Shown: in pieces, positions 39,709 to 46,456 of the stretch
How the letters are laid out: each line of letters begins with the position of its first letter
Numbering within the stretch: the stretch's first letter is position 1
Assembly (NCBI GenBank): GCA_029001845.1
Contig: JAREWP010000097.1
Span: 1 to 46,456, forward strand
Reading direction: 5' to 3'
From: Candidatus Magnetocorallium paracelense
GTDB taxonomy: Bacteria; Nitrospirota; Thermodesulfovibrionia; Thermodesulfovibrionales; Magnetobacteriaceae
DNA length: 46,456 nt
Position numbers and translations under genes: made by a program
The notes under the pieces: generated by a model
What the model was told of the DNA's origin: nothing
The model's input: only the letters and a program-made list of their open reading frames with translations
The model's database searches: none

Positions 39709-42114
39709 CGAAAGCTTCTTCCTTCTCAAGCGAATCGAATTACTTACAACAGAAACCGAACTAAAAGCCATTGCAGCGCCTGCAAACATAGGATTCATTA
39801 ATGGTCCGCCAAAGAGATAGAGAACGCCTGCGGCAACGGGAATACCGATTATATTATAGAAAAAGGCCCAAAAGAGATTCTGCTTAATGGTTTTCAATGT
39901 TATCCTGCTCAGGGAGATCGCCTCATGCACGCCTCTCATATCTCCCTTTATCAGCGTTATATCGGAAGCCTCCATGGCAATATCCGTCCCCGCACCCATC
40001 GATATACCGATATCGGCCTCAGCCAGAGCAGGCGCGTCGTTTATACCGTCCCCCACCATGGCAGTACACTTTCCTTCGCTCATTATCTCCCTTATCACTT
40101 CTACCTTCCCCTCAGGCAAAACATCTGCGTAAAAGCGATCGATTCCCGCTGTTTTTGAAATATTGGAAGCTGTATTGGCGTTGTCCCCGGTGAGCATTAC
40201 CACCTCTATTCCGAGCTGTTTCAAAGATGCAACTGCATCGGTCGAGCCGCTTTTTAACGAATCTGCAACTCCCAATATGGCAATGACCTCACCTTCAAAA
40301 GACACAAGAACAGACGTTTTGCCTTTTGAGTTCAGACTTGCAGCTTTTTCAATAATATCGTCATCTATGGTACAGCTCTTTTCCACAAGAGATTTATTGC
40401 CTATAACGATTTCCCTTCCTTCTAAATAGCCCCTCACGCCGCCTCCCGGAAACGCCGTAAAGTCGTCAGGTTCCATGAAAGTTAATCCCAGAGACTCGGC
40501 CTTTTTAACGATAGCAAATGAAATCGGATGTTCGGACTTACTTTCTACAGAAGCAGCAGCTTGCAAAACCCTGTTTTCCTCTGCGTCTCTGAAAGTAATA
40601 ATATCTGTCAACTCCGGTTCTCCCTTTGTAATCGTACCTGTCTTGTCCATTACGACGACATCGAGTTTATGAGCCCTTTCAAGGGCTGCCGCGTCTCTGA
40701 TAAGGATTCCCTTTTCAGCGCCTTTGCCGGCGCCTACCATTATGGCCGTAGGAGTGGCGAGCCCCAAAGCACAGGGGCATGCAATTATCAGAACTGAAAT
40801 AAAGTTCATCATTGCCATGGTAAAGGTCGGCTCCGGCCCGAATATATACCACAATAGAAAAGTAATTATGGCAATACTCAGCACAAGGGGGACAAACACA
40901 GAGGCCACTTTGTCTGCAAGCCTCTGAACAGGAGCCTTGCTTCCCTGCGCCTCTTCCACCAATCGAATGATTTGAGAAAGAGCCGTGTTTTTGCCAACTT
41001 TCATAGCTCTCAGCTTAAAAGAACCGGCCCTGTTTATTGTTCCTCCAAACACACTGTCTCCCATAACCTTATCAACGGGCAGGCTTTCGCCGGTAAGCAT
41101 GGATTCGTCTACAGCAGAGTTGCCTGAGGTTATCTCACCATCTACAGGGATCCTCTCCCCCGGCTTTACGATGATAATATCGCCTGTTGTTACTTCTGTT
41201 ATGGGAATCTTCATTTGCTCTCCATTTCGTTCTACAATGGCCGTCTTTGCCTGAAGTCCCATCAGCTTTCTCACGGCTTCCGAAGTTTTACCCTTGGCGC
41301 GAGATTCAAGGAGCCTCCCGAAAAGTATCAGTGTTATGATAATGGCCGATGTATCGAAGTAGAGGTGAGGGGTAATTCCTCTCTCTATAAACATCTCCGG
41401 CAAAAGCGCCGCCGTGGCGCTATAGAAGTAGGCCGTAGATGTGCCCACAGCAACCAATGTATTCATATTCGTTGAGAAGTGTTTCAAAGCCTGGAAAGCT
41501 GCCTTATAAAAGCGCATTCCGGAGATAAACTGTACCGGAGTGGCAAGAGCAAAAAGTAAATAACTGTTAGATAAAAGAGGAACCGTAAACATCGTGCCGA
41601 TAAAAATCAATACCGAGAATACTGCCGCCGCCAGGAAATGTTTTAAAAGAGAAGCCTGCTCTCTCTCCCTCACCAACAGCTCTCTGTCCGTAAACTCTTC
41701 TGTCAGGGGAATCGCCTCGTAACCCTGGTCATCTATTGTTTTAACGAAACTTTCAAACCCCGTAATTGTTGGTATATATTCGACAGCGGCCTTTTCAGAG
41801 GCAAGATTGACATTAACGGAGAGGACTCCTTCCAGTCCCTTTAATGCTGTTTCGGCAGCAGCGGAGCAGGCCGCGCAGGACATACCCTTAATGGAAAATT
41901 CGATTTTCGAAACAGCGATATCGTAACCCTCCCCTTTTATAACGCCTGCAAGTGTTTCCACGGAGAGATCGTCCTCTGCATTTACAGAGACCTTTTCGGA
42001 AGCAAAATTAACGGATGCATTGTTCACTCCCTCCAGCTCTCCCAAGGCCCTTTCCACGGCGCTTACGCAAGCGGCGCAGGACATACCCCTTACAGGTAAT
42101 GTAATATTTTTCAT
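39703..42114 (-). CDS. copA: Copper-translocating P-type ATPase
   Basis: An 803-residue P1B ATPase for Cu(I) export. Two heavy-metal-binding domains carry GMSCAAC (Cys13/16 and Cys80/83). Eight membrane helices are expected. Thr-Gly-Glu-Ser is near 341, the membrane metal site CPC is at 446-448 ([13 protein letters not shown]), the phosphorylated Asp490 is in [12 protein letters not shown], His529-Pro530 is in SEHP, and [23 protein letters not shown] closes the P domain. Every motif is intact. No MerR/CsoR-type regulator or chaperone gene lies beside it, and no clear copper-responsive operator was found upstream. Its stop codon lies in a tandem repeat. Confidence 0.97.
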   Translation of the reverse strand: MKNITLPVRGMSCAACVSAVERALGELEGVNNASVNFASEKVSVNAEDDLSVETLAGVIKGEGYDIAVSKIEFSIKGMSCAACSAAAETALKGLEGVLSVNVNLASEKAAVEYIPTITGFESFVKTIDDQGYEAIPLTEEFTDRELLVREREQASLLKHFLAAAVFSVLIFIGTMFTVPLLSNSYLLFALATPVQFISGMRFYKAAFQALKHFSTNMNTLVAVGTSTAYFYSATAALLPEMFIERGITPHLYFDTSAIIITLILFGRLLESRAKGKTSEAVRKLMGLQAKTAIVERNGEQMKIPITEVTTGDIIIVKPGERIPVDGEITSGNSAVDESMLTGESLPVDKVMGDSVFGGTINRAGSFKLRAMKVGKNTALSQIIRLVEEAQGSKAPVQRLADKVASVFVPLVLSIAIITFLLWYIFGPEPTFTMAMMNFISVLIIACPCALGLATPTAIMVGAGKGAEKGILIRDAAALERAHKLDVVVMDKTGTITKGEPELTDIITFRDAEENRVLQAAASVESKSEHPISFAIVKKAESLGLTFMEPDDFTAFPGGGVRGYLEGREIVIGNKSLVEKSCTIDDDIIEKAASLNSKGKTSVLVSFEGEVIAILGVADSLKSGSTDAVASLKQLGIEVVMLTGDNANTASNISKTAGIDRFYADVLPEGKVEVIREIMSEGKCTAMVGDGINDAPALAEADIGISMGAGTDIAMEASDITLIKGDMRGVHEAISLSRITLKTIKQNLFWAFFYNIIGIPVAAGVLYLFGGPLMNPMFAGAAMAFSSVSVVSNSIRLRRKKLSD

Positions 42115-42258
42115 AATACGCTATAAACTCTCCAAAAATTTTTTATTCAGACTCTGATTATAACATTAGAGCTAAAAAAAGAGTGAATAAGTTATAATAG
42201 ACTTACTATTTCTCCTGTTTATAAGGACTTTTCATTCCACCTTTTTTTGAGTTGTAAA

Positions 42259-43092
42259 ATGGACAATTTGCATCCGCTGTTACATGATCAGATAAAAGAG
42301 TTTCTCGGCGATACAAAGTCTCTTCCGCCGAAGTGGAAAGACTTTATAGAAGCTGTGAACGGCTCTTATAAATCTCTGGAAGTGGATAAGGAAGGTAAAC
42401 AGACAAAACTGGTCAAAGAGCTTGAAAGCGTCAATAATGAACTCAAAGACTTTGCCTATGTTGTTTCCCACGATTTAAAAGCCCCATTGCGAGCGATCGG
42501 TTCATTATCGGAGTGGATATATACGGACTATAAAGATGTACTTGATGACGACGGCAGGGAACAACTGGAGTTGTTAATGTCCAGAGTCAGGAGAATGCAC
42601 GAACTCATAGAGGGAGTGCTTCAATATTCCAGAATAGGACGCATTCGAGAAGAGATGACAGAGATCGACCTGAACGAACTTTTGACCAAGATTATAGACA
42701 GCCTTGGGCCTCCCGGACATATCTCAATAATCGCTGAGGATAATCTCCCCACTGTCAGGTTCGAAAGTACTCGCTTAAATCAGGTATTCCAAAACCTCAT
42801 AGGAAATGCGATTAAATATATGGATAAACAGGAGGGGCTGATAAAGGTAAATTGTATTGACAACGACGAATTCTGGCAATGTTCGGTCTCAGATAACGGG
42901 CCCGGAATTGACGAAAAGAATTTCGAGCAGATATTTCAGATATTTCAGACCCTGAGGCCCAGAGATGAAGTGGAAAGCACCGGCATAGGGCTTACAATAG
43001 TAAAAAAAGTAATCGAGCTGTACGGCGGGAAAATATGGGTGGAATCCGCTATAGGAGAGGGCAGCACTTTTTTATTTACAATTAGGAAGTAA
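42259..43092 (+). CDS. Small soluble histidine kinase
   Basis: The ATG at 42259 is preferred; a TTG four codons earlier is possible. A TATAAT at 42195-42200 is a possible -10 box. The 277-residue protein has a short N-terminal helical region, then a HisKA domain with FAYVVSHDLKAPLRAI, the 'SHDLKAPL' type common in phytochrome-like kinases, and a HATPase with N-box 'FQNLIGNAIKY', G1 'SDNGPGI' and 'ESTGIGLTIVKKVIELYGG'. No sensor domain is seen, so it may listen to partner proteins. The nitroreductase gene starts two bases after its stop. Confidence 0.9.
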   Translation: MDNLHPLLHDQIKEFLGDTKSLPPKWKDFIEAVNGSYKSLEVDKEGKQTKLVKELESVNNELKDFAYVVSHDLKAPLRAIGSLSEWIYTDYKDVLDDDGREQLELLMSRVRRMHELIEGVLQYSRIGRIREEMTEIDLNELLTKIIDSLGPPGHISIIAEDNLPTVRFESTRLNQVFQNLIGNAIKYMDKQEGLIKVNCIDNDEFWQCSVSDNGPGIDEKNFEQIFQIFQTLRPRDEVESTGIGLTIVKKVIELYGGKIWVESAIGEGSTFLFTIRK

Positions 43093-43094
43093 AA

Positions 43095-43676
43095 ATGATA
43101 ATTGAAAATCTTGTAAAAGAAAACCGCAGTTTCAGGAAATTTTGTCAGGAAGAACCTGTTTCCGGGGATACATTAAAGTATCTTGTTAACCTGGGCAGGT
43201 GTTCGGCCTCCTCGGCGAATCTTCAACCCCTTAGATATATCATTTCTCATGAATCGGAAATGAACGGAAAAATTTTCTCCTCTCTTGCCTGGGCAGGTTA
43301 TTTAAAAGACTGGCCGGGCCCCGAGGAGGGTAAGAGACCGACCGCGTATATCGTCATACTGGGAGACAGTGATGTCAGCAAAAATGTTATATCCGATCAG
43401 GGGATTGCAGCACAGAGTATTTTACTCGGCGCCCGTGAAATCGGGCTTGGAGGTTGCATTATCGGCTCTTTTAACAAAAAATCTCTTGCAAAGACACTCC
43501 AAATTCCAGAGAAATACGATATCCTGCTGGTCCTTGCACTTGGAAAGCCTGACGAAGATGTTGTAATCGTAGATACAAAACAAGGCGAAAGTATAAAGTA
43601 CTGGAGAGACGAAGAGGGAGTCCACTACGTCCCGAAGCTGAGACTGGAAGATATTATTCTCGATTTTTCGGAATAG
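43095..43676 (+). CDS. Nitroreductase-family FMN protein
   Basis: A 193-residue nitroreductase-family protein. The start reads MIIENLVKENRSFRKFCQEEPVSGDTLKYLVNLGRCSASSANLQP: the Arg-Ser-Arg/Phe-Arg start and the SSANLQPLRY loop bind FMN. LGAREIGLGGCIIGSFNKKSLA and ILLVLALGKPDED are standard for the family. The substrate is unknown. AGGAAG overlaps the kinase stop, and the two genes are two bases apart, so one transcript encodes both. Length fits the family. Confidence 0.9.
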   Translation: MIIENLVKENRSFRKFCQEEPVSGDTLKYLVNLGRCSASSANLQPLRYIISHESEMNGKIFSSLAWAGYLKDWPGPEEGKRPTAYIVILGDSDVSKNVISDQGIAAQSILLGAREIGLGGCIIGSFNKKSLAKTLQIPEKYDILLVLALGKPDEDVVIVDTKQGESIKYWRDEEGVHYVPKLRLEDIILDFSE

Positions 43677-43840
43677 TAAACTATCCCATACCAATTAAAA
43701 ACACTCAGGTATTTAGACTATAGGCTGAAGCAAAAATCATATGATTTGGGTGCGACGGGTAATATAAAAGCTTGAAGTTATTATCGATAACGTATGTTTT
43801 GCCTAACCCGGCAAGCTGGAACCAAAAAGGTTTCCTGCTA

Positions 43841-43978
43841 CAGATTAATGACAAATGACAAAAACCAAATGTCAAATCAAATCCAAATGACTAAATGTCA
43901 AAGCTTGCCGACTTCCCTTTTTTTGACATTCGAGCTTTGGCATTGATTTGGCCTTTGAGCTTTGAAATTTGACATTCA
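43841..43978. repeat. AAATGTCAAA-type inverted repeat
   Basis: Left part: ACAAATGACAAAAACCAAAT, GTCAAATCAAATCCAAAT and CTAAATGTCAAAGC. Right part, inverted: GAGCTTTGGCATTGATTTGG, then TTTGAGCTTTGAAATTTGACATTC. Each side is itself made of short ATGTCAAA units. The type is common in environmental genomes. Confidence 0.7.
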
Positions 43979-43992
43979 GAAATATTGTTGTT

Positions 43993-44019
43993 TTTTTGCG
44001 CACAATTTCATTTATAAGC
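43993..44019 (-). repeat. 27-bp motif in a convergent spacer, copy 2
   Basis: Reads TTTTTGCGCACAATTTCATT followed by TATAAGC. It is the inverted copy, with one mismatch, of 16890-16916. It is again located between convergent genes. Confidence 0.65.
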
Positions 44020-44109
44020 ACCTAAGTAGTTACAAACGAAGCATCTACAATTATTAATGAGCAATCCTTTAAATCGTCAATCGAAAATCGTCAATTAATC
44101 TGAACCTCG

Positions 44110-45090
44110 CTACCCCTTTTGTATCAAATAAATCATATATCCTCCATAGCAAGACAAAAGGCTTACGCCCCCCACTCTCGTAAGCACAAAATTCTTTCTC
44201 ATCAGCAGCCATGGCAGGAAGCTTATAAACATCATCACTGCGTAATCTATAATAAGTCCGCTTTCAAAAAACCCGCCTTGAATCGGAATCGCCTTTACCA
44301 TGGCTGACGCACCGAGAACGCTCATTATATTGAATACATTGCTTCCCACAAGATTACCAAGGCTGATATCCATCTCCTTTTTTATTGCCGCCACAACGGA
44401 GGTGGCAAGCTCAGGCAGAGAAGTACCGAAGGCTACAATTGTGAGCCCGATAAATTTCTCGCTCACTCCGAGAATAGTCATAATTTTAACTGCTGACTCG
44501 ACAACAAGCTGCGCGCCCGCCACCACGCCTGTAATACCTGCTATTATCATTATGATCTGCTTCTTCCGGGATGTTATGCCGCCGGCCTCTTCCACTTCCG
44601 AAATATCGACATTCACTTCATTGTCCGCCGACGCATTCGGACTCTTGACGGCCATTCGATAATTAAAATATGTATAAAGCAAAACTCCGACAAAGAGCGT
44701 AACGCCCTCCATTCTGCCAATTATTGAATCCATCGAAAGGAAAAAAAGATACAGAGAGATAACCAGCATAAGGGGTATGTCTCTGTTAATAACCGATCTG
44801 TTGCTCATAATAGGTTGAAAAACCGAGGCCGTTCCCAATACCAGCGCAATGTTACAAATATTGCTGCCAATCACATTACCAATGGCTATCATACTTTTTC
44901 CCTGTAGAGATGAAATCAGGCTGACAACAAGCTCCGGCGCAGATGTGCCAAAGGCCACGACTGTCAAACCGATTACAATTGGCGTGATACCCATGCTTTT
45001 GGCGAGACTTGCGGAACCTTTCACGAGCCAGTCCGCCCCGTAATAAAGCATTATAAAACCGATTATAGAGAAAAATAAGTATAAGAGCAC
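44110..45090 (-). CDS. Na+/Ca2+ antiporter family protein (CaCA, YrbG-like)
   Basis: A 326-residue inner-membrane cation/Ca2+ exchanger. About ten hydrophobic segments are arranged in two halves, each with the alpha repeat: GTSAPELVVSLISSLQG with IGNVIGSNICNIALVLG in the first, GTSLPELATSVVAA with LGNLVGSNVFNIMSVLG in the second. The conserved Glu of each 'GTS.PEL' and the Asn of 'GSN..N' form the ion site. A hydrophilic Glu/Asp-rich loop (about 150-175) links the halves. GGAGG lies eight bases before the start (TACATCCTCC region on the plus strand). The gene is alone on the minus strand and its physiological ion is not shown. Confidence 0.93.
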   Translation of the reverse strand: MLLYLFFSIIGFIMLYYGADWLVKGSASLAKSMGITPIVIGLTVVAFGTSAPELVVSLISSLQGKSMIAIGNVIGSNICNIALVLGTASVFQPIMSNRSVINRDIPLMLVISLYLFFLSMDSIIGRMEGVTLFVGVLLYTYFNYRMAVKSPNASADNEVNVDISEVEEAGGITSRKKQIIMIIAGITGVVAGAQLVVESAVKIMTILGVSEKFIGLTIVAFGTSLPELATSVVAAIKKEMDISLGNLVGSNVFNIMSVLGASAMVKAIPIQGGFFESGLIIDYAVMMFISFLPWLLMRKNFVLTRVGGVSLLSCYGGYMIYLIQKG

Positions 45091-45200
45091 GTTACATCCT
45101 CCTTGTGGAATTCTTGATCTTTAATAATTAGTTGGCAAAGATTAAATGTAATTAAAGGAGTTGATGGTAGCATAAATCGTACTCTTTTGTTAACTCAAAT

Positions 45201-45328
45201 ACTCCCTCTCCCCCTTTGAAGGGGGAGAGGGTTGGGGTGAGTGGGTGCGGTAAGGTACTCGATTCGGTAACGCTTCTCCACCGTCACCCCTCACCTAAAT
45301 CCTCTCCCCTCAAGGGGAGAGGAGACTT
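45201..45328 (+). repeat. Triple-hairpin intergenic repeat, copy 3
   Basis: Same orientation as copy 2. Small differences from it lie in the middle section (GTGGGTGCGG against GGGGGTACGA) and the downstream edge (GAGACTTGAAGAG against GAGACCTGAAGGG). The hairpin ends are unchanged. Confidence 0.9.
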
Positions 45329-45469
45329 GAAGAGAATTTCTTCGAAATTCCTCAAACGTTAAATCAAAGCTGTTTGGCAGCGGCTTTACCGGTTTAAATA
45401 TTAGCTGTCAGCTAAAAAAACTCCATAATTCATGTTCACCTTATGGGTGAGCGGCTTTTTCATGAGTTG

Positions 45470-45511
45470 TTCCGGCAGTTAGCGGAAACCTGACTGCCGG
45501 CAGCTTTTTTT
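45470..45511 (+). terminator. Terminator-like hairpin before the nuclease-like gene
   Basis: CCGGCAGTTAG pairs with CTGACTGCCGG (one mismatch) and is followed by CAGCTTTTTTT. No gene on the plus strand ends just upstream, so it may insulate the next promoter or belong to a decayed gene. Confidence 0.55.
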
Positions 45512-45537
45512 GAGATGACGCATCCCTGTGGTATAAT
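45510..45537 (+). promoter_or_regulatory. Sigma-70 promoter giving a leaderless start
   Basis: TTGAGA (45510-45515), 16 bases, then TATAAT (45532-45537). The ATG of the nuclease-like gene follows five bases after the -10 box, so the transcript would start at or next to the start codon. Confidence 0.65.
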
Positions 45538-45542
45538 AAGAA

Positions 45543-46262
45543 ATGCCTGACAGAACGGAGTGGCATAAACTGTTGGGAATGGTTCTAACGCCCTTATTCG
45601 AGAAATTGGGTTATGAAACAAGGCTTGAGACAGACCTCTCATTAAAGAGTCAACTTATAGATATAGTTGTAATAAAGAGAGTGGAGGTAAAGGATTTCAG
45701 TCAGGTACTGGACAGAATATATTGGGGCGCCTTTGACAATTTAAATGAACACAACCTGATATCTTTTAAGTCATATGCTGAGACTTTCGGATCATTTGAG
45801 GCAGAGGAGTTGTATGGACATTCGATAAACTACTGCAAACAGCAGAGAGTCCCCAGAGGGGCTGTCAATCTTTACGCTATAGTGCATCACTATCCGGAGC
45901 AGTTTTTGAAGCCCTTTAAGGATACGGGATTTTTGAAGAACAAGAATGACAGGGGAGTGACAGACTTTGACACGGGAGCATTTAAGAAGATAAGGTTTAT
46001 AAGAACCAGGGAGACGGATAACCCGTTGTTGGGACTTTTTTCGGGAGAGATAGAGAATATAGAGAGGAGTTATAATAGATTAAAAAGAGAAGGAACCCTG
46101 ATTTCCGGTGTGAGCGGTTATTTAAAAAAGATCGGGAAATATATAGGAGAGGTGATAAAAATGTATACCAAAGAGGATTTTTTCAAAGAGTTTCCCCCCA
46201 CGGTGTTAAATTCCACAATAAACCGATCAAATAATTACATAAAAAACGAGACAACAAATTAA
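45543..46262 (+). CDS. Rpn/PD-(D/E)XK-type nuclease-like protein (transposon-associated)
   Basis: A 239-residue protein. The start MPDRTEWHKLLGMVLTPLFEKLGYETRLETDL and the core SQLIDIVVIKR recall the Rpn/putative transposase group, which has a PD-(D/E)XK-like core (Asp40 and Lys45 in IDIVVIK are candidate catalytic residues). ENIERSYNRLKREG and EVIKMYTKEDFFKEF near the C-terminus are similar to tails of that group. No ribosome site is present; a TATAAT lies five bases before the ATG. Such genes are often multicopy and may act in recombination. Assignment is by pattern only. Confidence 0.6.
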   Translation: MPDRTEWHKLLGMVLTPLFEKLGYETRLETDLSLKSQLIDIVVIKRVEVKDFSQVLDRIYWGAFDNLNEHNLISFKSYAETFGSFEAEELYGHSINYCKQQRVPRGAVNLYAIVHHYPEQFLKPFKDTGFLKNKNDRGVTDFDTGAFKKIRFIRTRETDNPLLGLFSGEIENIERSYNRLKREGTLISGVSGYLKKIGKYIGEVIKMYTKEDFFKEFPPTVLNSTINRSNNYIKNETTN

Positions 46263-46350
46263 TCCATACAGATTTTAATGAAGAGAGAAAAAGAAGAAAA
46301 GCTAAGAGATGGTAAGTAAGAAGAGATGAGCATAAAAAGAGCAGAGACTC

Positions 46351-46378
46351 CGGGAAAAGCAGTAAAGTAATCCCGGAG
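46351..46378. repeat. CTCCGGGA inverted repeat
   Basis: CTCCGGGA and TCCCGGAG pair perfectly over eight bases around a 12-16-base AT-rich loop. No T tract follows. It may end the transcript of the nuclease-like gene or be another small repeat. The rest of 46263-46456 is purine-rich without a recognised feature. Confidence 0.4.
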
Positions 46379-46456
46379 CACAGAGAGAGCAGGAAAATTC
46401 TGAATCAGAACAATTTTAAATCCTGATTAATATTAAGAACTGAATTGATCTCAAGG

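Larger units (their letters stand above)
43677..44109. other. 433-bp convergent spacer with repeats
   Basis: No gene is seen. It holds a CCTAACCCGGCAA-type motif at 43801-43825 (a relative lies at 34938, upstream of the antitoxin), a AAATGTCAAA-type inverted repeat and copy 2 of a 27-base motif, then AATCGTCAAT-type runs next to the antiporter stop. Confidence 0.7.
45091..45542. other. 452-bp divergent spacer
   Basis: It separates the antiporter from the nuclease-like gene and contains copy 3 of the triple-hairpin repeat, a short AGCTGTCAGCTAAAAAAA motif at about 45402, a terminator-like hairpin and a promoter. Confidence 0.7.

Noticed and set aside
1-46456. tRNA and rRNA genes
   Set aside because: No TTCRA-type T-arm with a matching acceptor stem and no rRNA-like conserved stretch was noticed. 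A covariance search was not possible.

Overview
The window reads as part of a Gram-negative, probably anaerobic bacterial chromosome of moderate to low GC. It carries an ADP-heptose-type LPS glycosyltransferase, a CODH/ACS-type four-cysteine Fe-S motif on a DUF3786 protein, a small ferredoxin, a DsrE-like gene set and many hybrid histidine kinases. Deltaproteobacteria (Desulfobacterota), Nitrospirota or a related candidate phylum would fit. This placement is an inference from gene content only; no rRNA or tRNA gene was recognised.

Layout. 1-1.87 kb: the 5' end of a DruA/IS4-like (DUF4338-type) gene cut by the window edge, a small four-cysteine protein, and over 1 kb of repeat-rich non-coding DNA. 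1.87-23.3 kb: a signalling island with three hybrid kinases of the HisKA-HATPase-receiver-receiver-HPt type, a sigma-54 activator, a stand-alone HPt protein whose phospho-histidine is replaced by Asp, three receiver-led kinases (one with an altered ATP-binding box), a receiver/HD-GYP c-di-GMP phosphodiesterase, a periplasmic phosphate-binding-like protein coupled to a HisKA_2 kinase, an orphan UPF0175 antitoxin and a remnant of a second sigma-54 regulator. 23.5-29.9 kb: a minus-strand glycan operon (coiled-coil methyltransferase, galE, unknown protein, tandem GT4 glycosyltransferase, acyl carrier protein) behind a structured leader. 30.1-33.2 kb: ferredoxin, a Lys/Arg-tailed protein, tpiA-secG and the DUF3786 protein. 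33.3-34.1 kb: three very small DsrE/F/H-like genes. 34.3-36.1 kb: a Phd/VapC toxin-antitoxin pair and a family 9 heptosyltransferase. 37.0-46.3 kb: a large secreted propeller protein, a copper P-type ATPase, a kinase/nitroreductase operon, a Na+/Ca2+ antiporter and a transposon-type nuclease.

How it fits together. The signalling island looks built by repeated duplication of the same modules. Several copies have lost catalytic residues (receiver Asp to Glu or Ser, HPt His to Asp, G1-box Asp to Asn), which suggests phosphorelay decoys or insulated branches rather than many separate pathways. Its visible outputs are one sigma-54 activator and one c-di-GMP phosphodiesterase. The glycan operon and the heptosyltransferase point to surface polysaccharide building.

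Intergenic DNA is rich in short palindromic repeats of at least seven families. In two of them the two arms each form a hairpin and differ by paired changes that keep the hairpin. No CRISPR array, rRNA, tRNA or complete insertion sequence was seen.
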